The notes: a model not told the origin generated them from the letters alone. Shown: positions 1-33,186, numbered from the stretch's first letter. The stretch: 64,000 nt of DNA from Paulinella micropora (GCA_009731375.1 BJOX01000233.1:719098-783097), one strand, 5' to 3'. Program-made: numbers and translations.

Positions 1-7
1 GACAGAT

Positions 8-54
<47 letters not shown>

Positions 55-106
55 GCTGGACTATGTACTGACAAAGGGTCAGGTCAGGAGACAGATACAG
101 AGACGC

Positions 107-159
<53 letters not shown>

Positions 160-203
160 CCGCTGGACTATGTACTGACAAAGGGTCAGGTCGGGAGAAA
201 GAT

Positions 204-236
<33 letters not shown>

Positions 237-288
237 CCGCTGGACTATGTACTGACAAAGGGTCAGGTCGGGAGACAGATACAGAGAC

Positions 289-321
<33 letters not shown>

Positions 322-392
322 GCTTGACTATGTACTGACAAAGCGTCAGGTCGGGAGACAGATACAGAGACGCGAGAGAGAGAGAGAGAGAG
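1..392. repeat. GA tract with a repeated 40-bp insert
   Basis: GA dinucleotide runs alternate with near-identical inserts beginning CCGCTGGACTATGTACTGAC, at about 53, 159, 237 and 319. The inserts end in AAAGGGTCAGGTC, which could serve as a splice donor. The arrangement, a short unique segment copied together with its flanking microsatellite, is the same as in the WASH exon arrays downstream. The insert may therefore be an upstream exon of that gene, but I cannot match it to a WASH segment. Confidence 0.75.
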
Positions 393-486
393 GTTGCATA
401 CTTACGTACATACATGCACACATATATATCTACATGCCCAAAGTTGTGGTCGTATCAGATATATCAACACAGACTACGTTCGTGCG

Positions 487-645
487 TAGCTACATAGTAG
501 TATATTATGCAGCTAGCCACAAATTTGACGTTTTGCGGGCGAGCCGGGCCGGGCCGGCGAGCCCGCAAAACACGTCGAACTTGGCGCGCCGCATATGTAG
601 TTTTTATCGGTAACCTGACCATATTTTTGTGGAGGTGACCGGTAA
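487..645 (+). repeat. GC-rich foldback repeat, family B copy 1
   Basis: A GC-rich palindromic core (GCGGGCGAGCCGGGCC and a near complement, both bounded by TTTTGC/GCAAAA) sits between AT-rich flanks. Related copies are at 12,612-12,822 (opposite orientation) and 13,152-13,335. All share the core, a CGCGCC/GGCGAG segment and a tail resembling ACCTGACCATATTTTTGTGG. It looks like a non-autonomous foldback element; no coding capacity is seen. Confidence 0.6.
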
Positions 646-701
646 ATACGTGTACAAACACGCACAGGCGGTAGGTACTTCGAAGGACGTAGACGTGTCA
701 G

Positions 702-743
702 AGATCAACCACGGGCTACATCATGTACTCATGCTGCAAAAAG
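702..743 (+). CDS. WASH N-terminal exon (first copy)
   Basis: Forty-two bases between a good acceptor (GTGTCAG) and donor (G|GTTACC) encode EINHGLHHVLMLQK in phase 2-in, 1-out. The pattern resembles the amphipathic N-terminal helix of WASH (alternating hydrophobics before LQK). This is the only copy whose acceptor is unique sequence rather than ATCT repeat, so I take it as the parental exon. Exons coding for the protein start must lie upstream of the window. The exon that links this one to 4,776 is not visible, so membership in the gene rests on position, phase and weak similarity. Confidence 0.5.
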
Positions 744-762
744 GTTACCTATCTATCTATCC

Positions 763-831
<69 letters not shown>

Positions 832-972
832 ATCTTATCTATCTATCTATCTATCTATCTCATCAACCACGGGCTACATCATGTACTCATGCTGCAAAAA
901 GGTTACCTATCTATCTATCCATCTATCTATCTTATCTATCTTATCTTATCTTATCTATCTATCTATCTTATC

Positions 973-1018
<46 letters not shown>

Positions 1019-1140
1019 CATCAACCACGGGCTACATCATGTACTCATGCTGCAAAAAGGTTACCTATCTATCTATCCTATCTATCTTATCCGGTGTAGT
1101 CGTGGTGCGGTTTTTTATTTTTTTATTTTTTGTCGTTTGC

Positions 1141-1198
1141 AAATTTGGTCCAGCAGACTATGATAGTAGCAACTATCCTAGTCTGCTGAACCAAATTT
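1141..1198. repeat. Near-perfect 27-bp hairpin
   Basis: AAATTTGG...CAGCAGACTA and its reverse complement are separated by only about 3 bases, with two mismatches in 27 pairs. It lies between a T-rich stretch and a CT tract. It may be a tiny foldback element or a cruciform-forming site; no promoter or terminator role can be argued. Confidence 0.7.
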
Positions 1199-1223
1199 TT
1201 TTGGCTTTCTTTTATCGTTTTTT

Positions 1224-1288
1224 TTTCCTCTCTCTCTTCTTGCTCTCTCTCTCTCTCTCTCTCTTGCTCTCTCTCTCTCTCTCTCTTG

Positions 1289-1329
<41 letters not shown>

Positions 1330-1607
1330 TCTATGTATATAATGTATGTATGTATGTAATGTGTGTAGGTATGTACTTTGTCATGTATGTGAATCCTGGA
1401 AATGAAAGTTTGAGCAGTGTTGCTTATAATAACTTGCAGGGTAGCGTGTTGATGCTATACTGATTGCTGGACACATATTTAGGAAGACATATACTCCTTA
1501 TTTCTTGTGTGGATTTTATGGTGCGTGTATATGTAGCATGCATGCAGGTAAAAGGTGTGTATGTAGGTGTCTCTTTCTCCTTCCTATCTACCTATCTATC
1601 TATCTAC

Positions 1608-1649
<42 letters not shown>

Positions 1650-1760
1650 CAGACAGACAGAGAGAGACAGAGAGAGAGACAGAGAGAGACAGGTATGTAT
1701 GTATATATGTAATGTATGTATGTATGTAATGTGTGTAGGTATGTATTTTGTCATGTATGT
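1224..1760. other. CT and ATGT tracts with a unique 180-bp segment
   Basis: CT dinucleotide runs (about 1,224-1,333) pass into ATGT repeats. About 1,380-1,560 is unique sequence with an acceptor-like CTTGCAGG near 1,435, then ATCT, GACAGAGA and ATGT repeats. No WASH-like peptide is recognisable in the unique part. Confidence 0.5.
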
Positions 1761-2869
1761 GTTATCTATCTTATCTATCTATCTATCTTATCTTATCTAT
1801 CTATCTATCTATCTCATAAACCACGGGCTACATCATGTACTCATGCTGCAAAAAGGTTACCTATCTATCTATCTATCTTATCTTATCTTATCTATCTTAT
1901 CTATCTATCTATCTAATCAACCACGGGCTACATCGTGTACTCATGCTGCAAAAAGGTTACCTATCTATCTATCCATCTATCTATCTTGTCTATCTTATCT
2001 TATCTTATCTATCTTATCTATCTATCTATCTTATCTTATCTATCTATCTATCTATCTAATCAACCACGGGCTACATCATGTACTCATGCTGCAAAAAGGT
2101 TACCTATCTATCTATCCATCTATCTATCTATCTTATCTATCTATCTATCTTATCTTATCTATCTATCTATCTATCTATCTATCTCATCAACCACGGGCTA
2201 CATCATGTACTCATGCTGCAAAAGGTTACCTATCTATCTATCCATCTATCTATCTATCTATCTTATCTTATCTATCTTATCTTATCTATCTTATCTTATC
2301 TATCTATCTATCTATCTATCTCATCAACCACGGGCTACATCATGTACTCATGCTGCAAAAAGGTTACCTATCTGTCTATCCATCTATCTATCTTATCTAT
2401 CTATCTTATCTTATCTATCTTATCTATCTATCTAATCTATCTATCTATCTATCTATCTCATCAACCACGGGCTACATCGTGTACTCATGCTGCAAAAAGG
2501 TTACCTATCTATCTATCCATCTATCTATATTATCTATCTATCTTATCTTATCTATCTTATCTATCTATCTATCTTATCTTATCTATCTATCTATCTATCT
2601 ATCTCATCAACCACGGGCTACATCATGTACTCATGCTGCAAAAAGGTTACCTATCTATCTATCCATCTATCTATCTATCTATCTTATCTATATATCTTAT
2701 CTATCTATCTATCTCATCAACCACAGGCTACATCATGTACTCATGCTGCAAAAAGGTTACCTATCTATCTATCCATATATCTATCTATCTATCTATCTTA
2801 TCTATCTATCTATCTATCTATCTCATCAACCACGGGCTACATCATGTACTCATGCTGCAAAAAGGTTAC

Positions 2870-2944
<75 letters not shown>

Positions 2945-3092
2945 ATTTATCTATCTTATCTATCTATCTATCTTATCTATCTATCTATCTATCTATCTCA
3001 TCAACCACGGGCTACATCATGTACTCATGCTGCAAAAAGGTTACCTATCTATCTATCCATATCTATCTATCTATCTTATCTATCTATCTATC

Positions 3093-3134
<42 letters not shown>

Positions 3135-3191
3135 CATCAACCATGGGCTACATGTACTCATGCTGCAAAAAGGTTACCTATCTATCTATCC

Positions 3192-3260
<69 letters not shown>

Positions 3261-3389
3261 ATCTTATCTATCTATCTATCTTATCTATCTATCTATCTAT
3301 CTCATCAACGATGGGCTACATCATGTACTCATGCTGCAAAAAGGTTACCTATCTATCTATCCATCTATCCATCTATCTATCTATCTATC

Positions 3390-3460
<71 letters not shown>

Positions 3461-3568
3461 ATCTTATCTATCTATCTATCTATTTATCTCATCAACCATG
3501 GGCTACATCATGTACTCATGCTGCAAAAAGGTTACCTATCTATCTATCCATATATCTATCTATCTATC

Positions 3569-3614
<46 letters not shown>

Positions 3615-3851
3615 CATCAACCACGGGCTACACCATGTGCTCATGCTGCAAAAAGGTTACCTATCTATCTATCCATCTATCTATCTATCTATCTATCTCT
3701 GTCTATCTATCTGTCTATCTGTTTATCTATCTGTCTATCTATCTATCTATCTGTCTGTCTATCTATCTATCTATCTATCTATCGATCTGTCTATCTATCT
3801 ATGTATCTATCTATCTATACCTATCTATCTACCTACCTACCTATCTATCTA

Positions 3852-3882
<31 letters not shown>

Positions 3883-3931
3883 CCTACCTACCTACCTACC
3901 TACCTACCTACCTACCTATCTATCTACCTAC

Positions 3932-3970
<39 letters not shown>

Positions 3971-4119
3971 CCTATCCATCCATCCATCCATCCATCCACC
4001 CACCCATCCACCCATCCATCTATGCGCCATCTGTCACTCTTTCCCTCCCTGTCTCGTTCTTTCCCTCAACACCTCCGTGCTCTTTCCTCCCCGCCTCCTT
4101 CCCTCCTCACTCTCTCACT

Positions 4120-4597
4120 NNNNNNNNNNNNNNNNNNNNNNNNNNNNNNNNNNNNNNNNNNNNNNNNNNNNNNNNNNNNNNNNNNNNNNNNNNNNNNNNN
4201 NNNNNNNNNNNNNNNNNNNNNNNNNNNNNNNNNNNNNNNNNNNNNNNNNNNNNNNNNNNNNNNNNNNNNNNNNNNNNNNNNNNNNNNNNNNNNNNNNNNN
4301 NNNNNNNNNNNNNNNNNNNNNNNNNNNNNNNNNNNNNNNNNNNNNNNNNNNNNNNNNNNNNNNNNNNNNNNNNNNNNNNNNNNNNNNNNNNNNNNNNNNN
4401 NNNNNNNNNNNNNNNNNNNNNNNNNNNNNNNNNNNNNNNNNNNNNNNNNNNNNNNNNNNNNNNNNNNNNNNNNNNNNNNNNNNNNNNNNNNNNNNNNNNN
4501 NNNNNNNNNNNNNNNNNNNNNNNNNNNNNNNNNNNNNNNNNNNNNNNNNNNNNNNNNNNNNNNNNNNNNNNNNNNNNNNNNNNNNNNNNNNNNNNNN
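4120..4597. other. Assembly gap
   Basis: A run of N bounded by ATCC/CTC repeats on the left and a CT tract on the right. The exon or exons that should join the 702-743 exon to the 4,776 exon, and any N-terminal coiled coil of WASH, may lie here. Confidence 0.95.
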
Positions 4598-4629
4598 TCT
4601 CTCTCTCTCTCTCTCTCTCCTTCCCCAAG

Positions 4630-4672
4630 GTGGACCAGGCTAAGAATGGTCTGGCCGTCTGCCCTGTTAACT
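4630..4672 (+). pseudogene. Truncated copy of the 4,776 WASH exon
   Basis: GTGGACCAGGCTAAGAATGG matches the first part of the true exon at 4,776 with one change. It then diverges through CTGCCCTGTTAAC into ATCT repeat, with no donor. It is a broken exon echo. Confidence 0.7.
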
Positions 4673-4725
4673 ATCTATCTATCTATCTATCTATCTACTA
4701 CCTACCTACCTACCTACCTACCTAC

Positions 4726-4766
<41 letters not shown>

Positions 4767-4775
4767 CTTTCCCAG

Positions 4776-26401
<21,626 letters not shown>

Positions 26402-26496
26402 ACGAAGATATTAATAATAATAGACATCTCTCCGGGGCCTCTCTCTCTCTCTCTCTCTCTCCGGGGCCTCTCTCTCTCTCTCTCTCTCTCCGGGGC

Positions 26497-26541
<45 letters not shown>

Positions 26542-27540
26542 ACGATCGATAACGATTTGAAAGACCATTAGAAGACTACGATAGACAAAGGTTTGGATGA
26601 CGAGTAGACAACGATTGGAAACAATGATGCGTACCCCTCTCCTCTGCCTGCTCTGACTTGTCTTGCAGTCCACAATTGATAACTATGTAACAAAAAAAAA
26701 TCCAGTTACCCCTGAAGTCTGCTTTCTTCTCCCCTTGTTCGCCCCTGTGATGACTGATGTTCGCCTTCTTACATGCTTTGAAAATTTAAAATTCAACTTT
26801 GAAATTGACGGGGGCTGCTATTGATATGCGCGTCCACAAAATGACGTAAATTTTAGCGAAACATTACGTTATCCTTTTCCGAAATTCGGCTCTACGAAAA
26901 GCAAGCGTTTTTCAATCATTAAAGTCGTTCAGTGGGAAACACTTGTCCGGACTTGCAGTGGCAATCCATAAAGGTTTTTTTTTTTTTTTTTTTCCGCTAG
27001 CAACATTCAAGTGGCACGCAACGAAAAGTGATTTTTCGGTTTTCGCTGGAATTTCAGTTCCCACTCAGCTCTTTGAGTGGCGGCAAGTATTCTATTCTAG
27101 TAAAACTTAAACACCGCTTGCGTAAAAGTTTTCGTTGGAATTTTGGTCAAGTTTTCGTTGAAAATTTTTAAAATTCAACTTTGAAATTAACGGGGGCTGC
27201 TATTGATATTAATATGCGCGTCCACAAAATGACGTAAATTTTAGCGAAACATTACGTTATTACTGTCGACATTCATTTTAGCCAACAAAAACCTATATAA
27301 CATTTTTGACCTATATATTAATAAAAACTTCAACTTATTAATATTAATATTAATACTGATATAAAAACGTGACCGTTCAACCTATATGGGCTCGGAAAAT
27401 TTAACCTATATTAAAACTCAGAAAGTTAACGTATATAAAAAAAGGAGTCGGTTTGACGTCTGTGGACGTCAAACTTTTTCATATACGTCAAACTTTTTAT
27501 AAGTCTTAACTTCAGTTGACTTTTTCCGGCTATTTATATA
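26402..27540. other. 3' flank of WASH, AT-rich, no gene seen
   Basis: Contains three CCGGGGCCTCTCTC blocks (26,432-26,510), a T19 run near 26,976, and a pair of direct repeats: TTTAAAATTCAACTTTGAAA through GCGAAACATTACGTTAT at about 26,785-26,872 and 27,168-27,260. The second has an ATTAAT insertion. I see no coding sequence. Confidence 0.6.
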
Positions 27541-27545
27541 CTATG

Positions 27546-27582
<37 letters not shown>

Positions 27583-27617
27583 TATATATATATTTATTTC
27601 TATATGAGGCGCCTCAT

Positions 27618-27648
<31 letters not shown>

Positions 27649-27750
27649 CAGTAGTATATCAGTAGTATTAATATATATACATACATATATATATATACAT
27701 ATATACTATACATATATATATATAATATATATATATATATACTTCGATAG

Positions 27751-27782
<32 letters not shown>

Positions 27783-27870
27783 ATCATATACTGATATATA
27801 TATATATATATAGTATCAGTATTTATATATATATAGCATATGGTTATATATATATATATATATTTCAGCT
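27540..27870. repeat. TA dinucleotide-rich tract
   Basis: TA repeats interrupted by short palindromes such as GAGGCGCCTC at about 27,606. Confidence 0.85.
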
Positions 27871-28405
27871 TGAGTTTTGAAAGTTTATTACTATGATATT
27901 AAGTTAATACTATCAATTTTCTTTGATTTTCAAGACTCCGACCGTCAGCGGCGCCGGGCGGTTTTACTTGAAGTTAACTTGACTGAGTTTTAAGTTTCTT
28001 CGACTCGAGTTTTGAGAGTCAAAAATATTATACTTAATAAATCATTGATATCATGATTGATCCGACATAGTAATACTATTACTATAATATTAACTTGAAT
28101 GATATTATTAATAATACTACTACTTATTTATTACTACACTGATAATTTATTCATATTATATTATTCTTAATATTAATAATTACATCATAGTAGAAAAAAA
28201 ATGAGCAAGGCCCCGGGCCATCCTCGGAGTCGCCCTTCCCTGTGGCACACATCCACGTATGTACGTGCCTCCAAGTTTACTCAATTGCAGTGAAACACAT
28301 TCTCTTGCTCTACTGTGACCTCACCGTCCTTTCTCTCTTCATCCCTCCCTGTCTCCCTTTCTCTCTTCACCCCCCATCAAGTTACTACCGTGACTTACTT
28401 AATAT

Positions 28406-28683
28406 TATTGCTGTTGACATTCAAGACAACAACAAAAATTAGTTTTTCATTTTTGTGTCAGATTTTCATTTTTGTGACAGTTTTTCATTTTTGTGACAAA
28501 AATTCAAATTTTCAAATTTAACGGTAACATTTCGCGAAAATTTACGATATTTTGCGGACGAATATAGCAGTTAATTTGAAAAATTCAAATTTTCACCCAA
28601 AATCAAAATTCCAACCAAAACTGAAATTCCAACCAAAACAGAAAAATCAATTTTTTTTGTTGTCTTGAATGTCAACAGCAATA
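28406..28683. mobile_element. 278-bp element with 27-bp inverted ends
   Basis: Begins TATTGCTGTTGACATTCAAG + ACAACAA and ends with its exact reverse complement. The interior is AT-rich with TTTTTCATTTTTGTGAC repeated three times. No ORF. Flanks show no clear target duplication. Confidence 0.7.
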
Positions 28684-28926
28684 CTAAAGCAATACAATAA
28701 AGCTACGGCATGAAAGAGTGCTACCCTACGGGAGTCTCCTGTGGAGTCAGGTGACAAGTTCGGCTATATAGCTACTCTAATTCAACCAACCCTTCTCCTC
28801 AGTACCCGGACTTCTATTCTTGCTTACTTAACGGTTAGCCTGACGGTTGGTCACCTTGACGGTAGATTGAGACCATTGCGACTCGAAGGCCATTGTAAAT
28901 CCCCCCCTACACATGATGAAATCTAC

Positions 28927-29134
28927 CGTCCAGGCTGCACATGCTGCTCAATTGGAATTTTCAGCTCATCTAGAATCCCTCGGATTGTTTCCTGGCTATC
29001 TGCTGAGATGATTTTATGCTCTGCTGTCAGCCAAAAATCGAAAGCTCTGCAATCATTCCAAGTACTAGTATATCGTGAGACTTCCTCAAGTTGCCTTGGA
29101 TTCGCTTCCATTAACTCTAAAACTCCACACTCCA
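28927..29134 (-). pseudogene. Isolated exon resembling a metallocarboxypeptidase (M14) activation peptide
   Basis: The acceptor-like CTGAG and donor ACG|GTAGAT bound 208 nt encoding about 69 residues: VLELMEANPRQLEEVSRYTS, then CRAFDFWL..., then IRGILDELKIPIEQHV. The VL...EE...DFW...IL...I pattern resembles propeptides that keep carboxypeptidase zymogens inactive. No catalytic exon (HxxE zinc site) is visible on either side, so it is a relic or part of a gene I cannot assemble. An in-frame stop just upstream supports an exon start here. Confidence 0.42.
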
Positions 29135-29589
29135 CTCAGGCTTCTACTACATTGGGCAGGACCGTATGTGCCCGTTAGCGTATTTCGATCCTGAGTGCCG
29201 TACATTATCAATCATGATTCTACCACAGCTACATCTTCCTCTACTCAGTGACACGTAACAACGTGCTACTTTCCCCACATTCCATGCTCTGATAGTATCG
29301 CCCCCTCCGAGTCCCTAAACAGTTACTTCCCTTCTACCCTCAGCCTCCGTTACTGCTACAAAACTGCCTATTTCTGCGGCGGCCATCCCTCAAATTCGTT
29401 GGGTGGGAGTGATGGGGAAAAAGGGGCCGGCAAGGTGCTACTTCGTGGCAGAGGGGATCCCGGTGGAGCTGCTTCTTGGCTTCGTGGCAGAGGGGATCCC
29501 GTTGCGGCTTGGGAACTAGACGACGAAGGAGTTGGCTGGACCAAGGGTGCGAGTGACTCCGATGGGGGAAAAGGGGCCGCCGGCAAGGT

Positions 29590-29760
29590 CTCTCTCTCTC
29601 TCTCTCTCAGAGTCTCTCTCTTCTTTCTTTCTTTCTTTGAAAGTTCTTTCTTTCTTTCTTTCTTCTTTGTTTTCGTTCTTCTTTCTTTCTTTTCTCTCTT
29701 TTCTCTCTTTTCCGAGGCTTTCTTTTCTTTCTTTTCTTTCTTTTCTTTCTTTTCTTTTTT

Positions 29761-29795
<35 letters not shown>

Positions 29796-29838
29796 GCTAA
29801 CCATTACTACTACTGCTAACCCTTACTACTGCTACTAG

Positions 29839-29891
<53 letters not shown>

Positions 29892-30040
29892 ATACTACTA
29901 GTACTAGGTCTAATATATCTATCGATCAATCAATCCACCAATCAATCAATCAATCAATCAATGATCCATCAATCCATCAATCCATCAATCCATTAATCAA
30001 TCGATCAATCAATCCACCAATCAATCAATCAATACCCAAG
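29590..30040. repeat. CTTT, ACT and CAAT simple repeats
   Basis: CTTT-rich tract (29,590-29,800), ACT tract (29,820-29,910) and CAAT/CATC tract (29,930-30,035). Confidence 0.88.
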
Positions 30041-30064
30041 GCAGCAACCAGGCCTATCCCCGTA

Positions 30065-30310
30065 CCCATATTTATGGTCTCAAGTCGGCAGTTTTACAAG
30101 AGAGAGCTAATGCAAAACGTGATCGTTTTGGTCCAGAAGGCATCAAGTGGCAACTTGAAATATTTACGGTCTCAGTTCGGCAGTTTTACATGAGAGAGCT
30201 CATGCAAAGCTTGATCGTATCGGTTGCAGGCAGCAAGTGGCAACTTGAAGTATTCACGGTCATAAAGTGGCAGTTTTTACGCGAGGGCACTCGTGAAAAA
30301 TCTTTTTGGG
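30065..30310. repeat. Three tandem units of about 85 bp
   Basis: Units share ACGGTCTCAGTTCGGCAGTT (variants), TGCAAARCKTGATCG and CAAGTGGCAACTTGAA, starting at about 30,070, 30,165 and 30,258. The third is more diverged. Confidence 0.7.
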
Positions 30311-30319
30311 GCCGACGAG

Positions 30320-31860
30320 GCCGAATGGAGGATAATATGGAATCAATGGATTTTAATCAAGTGTAAATGGAATTATCAATGACTAACTTAGTAACCGGTG
30401 GGTATTCTAGACTCACACTAGGTGGGGGGGACGATGAGTGAATTAAGGGTAACACGGGCTGTGCAATTTTGTCCGAGGGAAAGGGTCCAGTCACAGACCA
30501 TCACTCGAGATAATTTTCACATTTTATCCCGGTTTGGTTCGGCTGGTCTTAACTCGACTTCTCGCGCACTCCACCCTGACGCCGAGGCGGCACGCTCGAG
30601 GGGGAGGGGATTATGCCGGCCCACCCGGTATATAATGGCATTACCAGGCTCTATGTTCCGGTCTGTCGGTTATCCTTGGCTTGGAGAGTACGGAGTCACT
30701 TCTACATTAGGTATTCCTCATTCTTCATGTGTCGTTAGATAGGCGTTATATTATCAACTATTGAGTCACTCTATCATAACTTATCATCATACCGTCATGC
30801 TCATGAGTCCGACCTCAGTTCGAGTCAATTATGAAAGTGCTTCAAGCAGGTTCAACTACGGCCGGGGACCCGAGTCGCAGAGTGTCAGGCAGCCGGGGGC
30901 CGTGCTCGCCCCCCGGCCCCGGTCTGCCAAGGTTTCAAGTTGATGTTTGAGTTCAAGTTACACGGTCAAGAGTTGGTGCGGATTTTTTCAACTTGGGCCC
31001 GGCGGCCGTACTACAATCATCTGAAAGTTGAGTAGTGCCGAGAAGTGACCGTGCCGGTGATACTAATGACTGATCGGGTTGAATGAGAGGCACGGTGAAG
31101 TCTTTAAGTGCCACCGTCACGTTCGGCGGCGGCGCGGCCGCGTTCAACTTATACTGACTACCGGGGCCCGGCGAACTGATGAGATCACTGATTCAAGCCC
31201 GCTCAGTTATTCAACTGATCGGATCATACTCATCATAGTAAATAATAGTGACAATAAATATTGTGGTGGCAATCGGTGGCATTGATAGTAGTACTGACAT
31301 CATCATCATCTTAATTTCAAGTTTTCCTGGCACTGTAGCTCAACGAAAAGTAAGCGTTCATCATCATACTGGCACTGTTTCAGTGGACTCCACAAACTCA
31401 AGTTCAACCCGGGACGTCCTTGAATGATCCAGTCGGCAGTCAGTTTAGTAAGTTAATAAACAAACACTTTTAATGAATAAATTACTGATCATAGTATTGT
31501 TAGTACTGCCAGTCCGAGTCGGGACCCCACCGCTGTCACTAATTTGGCGTCGACAACACTCACACTTGAAAGTCAGTTGGGCAGGCAGGCACTGGCCAGT
31601 GCCAGGTTGCAGGCTCCACCCTGCTAATATGGGTGGCGGAACTGTAGATCATAGGCGATAGCGCTCTCACCTCGTTGAGCGGACTGCATTGTATCAGCGA
31701 ACTGAGAGCGCTGTAAGTGCTACTTCTATCATAGGACGGTTGCGCACAGTTGTGCAGCCCTGGCTGGGTCACGAGGGTTATGATCGGAGATCATCAACTT
31801 ATCCGTCCACTGTGCTCAAGTGCATCATCAATAAACATAAAAGAACAATAATTTAAAGTT
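30320..31860. other. No gene recognised
   Basis: Mixed-composition sequence with no ORF that resembles a protein. An AATAAA near 31,830 and TTTGGCGTCGACAAC at about 31,541 hint at a retroelement end but are not enough for a call. Confidence 0.4.
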
Positions 31861-31891
31861 GTAATATGGTTTAGAAACAGGTGATTGTAGT

Positions 31892-32557
31892 TCACCAATC
31901 TTGACGAAAACACTCCGCGTTTTTGTCTTTGTCTTTCGTAGTTCTGTCTATCGGGCTCAACCACACCTCACAGCGTGTGCTCCCGTAGCAATCACTCGGA
32001 GTGAACATCACTCCATAACAAGGGTGTGTACTGTACCAATCGCGACAGGATTGTTGGCATTGGTCCAACGTTCTATCGTTGGTGAGGACATAGTCAGAGT
32101 CTTGCTGGTAAGAATTTCCATATCCGCGGCAGAAAGTGTCCTTCCCCAGGCTCTTGAAGCGGGTTTCGGCTGGGCATTTCTTGCGGTCGGTGACGCAGCC
32201 CTTTCCCTCAGCCTTGCAGTTACTGCCTTTGCGATCCACACATCGGTACCCTGATGGGTAGAATGAGATCCAGCCGCAGTCGCTCCGTGTGCATTCATTG
32301 CAGGTGCGCAGAGCGTTGCAAGAGTCCCAAGACGAAGATCCAGACCCACCTACACCTTTATCAGATCTAGATCTCTTATCCTTGCCATCATCCTTGCCAT
32401 CGGAACAAGGAAAGAATTCGCAGTGATTATCAGGATCACGGCCAACGTAGGAGCCATCAGAGCAAAGCTGGTAGTCTGCTGGAAAGGCTGTCGGACAGAC
32501 GTATCCCGCCGAAGCGGTCGAGAGCATTGAAGACATCAGCATGGATGAGACGAGCAT
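31892..32557 (-). CDS. Secreted cysteine-rich protein (PSI-like and PAN/apple-like segments)
   Basis: Intronless 221-residue ORF. I start it at the ATG at 32,557 because it opens directly into a signal-peptide-like stretch, MLVSSMLMSSMLSTASAGYV; the longer frame has only a TTG upstream. Next come a CPT...CSDGSYVGRDP...CEFFPC segment seen in many secreted proteins, a charged DGKDD/KDKRSRSDK linker, a PSI-like CNALRTCNECTRSDCGW block, and a C-terminal block TLDQCQQSCRDW...CYGVMF...CEVW that resembles a PAN/apple domain. About 18 cysteines imply disulphides and an extracellular or vesicular location. Ligand unknown. No neighbour suggests a role. Confidence 0.65.
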   Translation of the reverse strand: MLVSSMLMSSMLSTASAGYVCPTAFPADYQLCSDGSYVGRDPDNHCEFFPCSDGKDDGKDKRSRSDKGVGGSGSSSWDSCNALRTCNECTRSDCGWISFYPSGYRCVDRKGSNCKAEGKGCVTDRKKCPAETRFKSLGKDTFCRGYGNSYQQDSDYVLTNDRTLDQCQQSCRDWYSTHPCYGVMFTPSDCYGSTRCEVWLSPIDRTTKDKDKNAECFRQDW

Positions 32558-32865
32558 GTTTGTATTGCTTGAGAAAACAGGATTCTTTTTATGAGGTCGG
32601 TCTGGTGAATCCAATCAAAAACTCCCCATATTTTGTGTCTGGCTGTGGTTTGTGGAGTGGAGTTTTGAAATATTCCGCGAACTTGTCCATAAATCCTCTG
32701 AAACAAATCGGCCCTTGCTCAGCAAAGTGGCATTGAAAGGAGCTCAAAGTCACAAACACTGTTCCGTTCCCAGTCGCTCATGTCTTGTTCCCTCTGCATG
32801 TCATGATCCCGCATGCTTCCACTCACTCGCATTAGCATGGTGTGACTGCACGTCCATGTTAGAGA

Positions 32866-32909
32866 ATGTGTGTGTGTGACTTGTGTGTGTCTGTGTGTCT
32901 GTGTGTCTG

Positions 32910-32942
<33 letters not shown>

Positions 32943-33155
32943 CTGTCTGTCTGTCTGTCTGTCTGTGTGTGTGTGTGTGTCAGAAGTCTGTGTCTGTGTG
33001 TGCGTGTACATACATACATGCATATGTACATATATACATACATATATTCATGCATGTAAGTACTCATGTATACATACATATATACATATGTATATACATA
33101 CATGCGCACGTACATACATACGTACTGTACATACATATGTATGTACATACATACA

Positions 33156-33186
<31 letters not shown>

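Larger units (their letters stand above)
744..3657 (+). repeat. ATCT microsatellite carrying 16 further copies of the WASH N-terminal exon
   Basis: ATCT/CTTAT repeats are interrupted by 16 near-identical copies of the 40-bp segment ATCAACCACGGGCTACATCA through CTGCAAAAAGG, at about 862, 1019, 1815, 1918, 2059, 2186, 2322, 2459, 2606, 2714, 2825, 2999, 3135, 3303, 3489 and 3615. Each ends in the same donor (AAAAAG|GTTACC). Variants include a lost A at 2,221 (frame broken), a 3-bp loss near 3,150 and single substitutions. The copies and repeats together keep one frame open for long distances, but the translation is repeat-derived, not a protein gene. Confidence 0.9.

Noticed and set aside
702-3657. 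CRISPR-like appearance (regular near-identical units)
   Set aside because: Spacers are simple repeats, the host is a eukaryote, and the unit is an exon with splice sites.
28741-29178. 145-codon + strand ORF
   Set aside because: The opposite strand of the same place has the more protein-like, propeptide-like sequence with splice-type borders.
29368-29586. Proline/serine-rich 72-codon - strand ORF
   Set aside because: Composition follows a GC-rich local duplication (CTTCGTGGCAGAGGGGATCC twice); no motif or splice context.
31541-31860. Gypsy-type retroelement end (TTTGGCGTCGACAAC, AATAAA)
   Set aside because: Only two short motifs; no second repeat copy or coding sequence.
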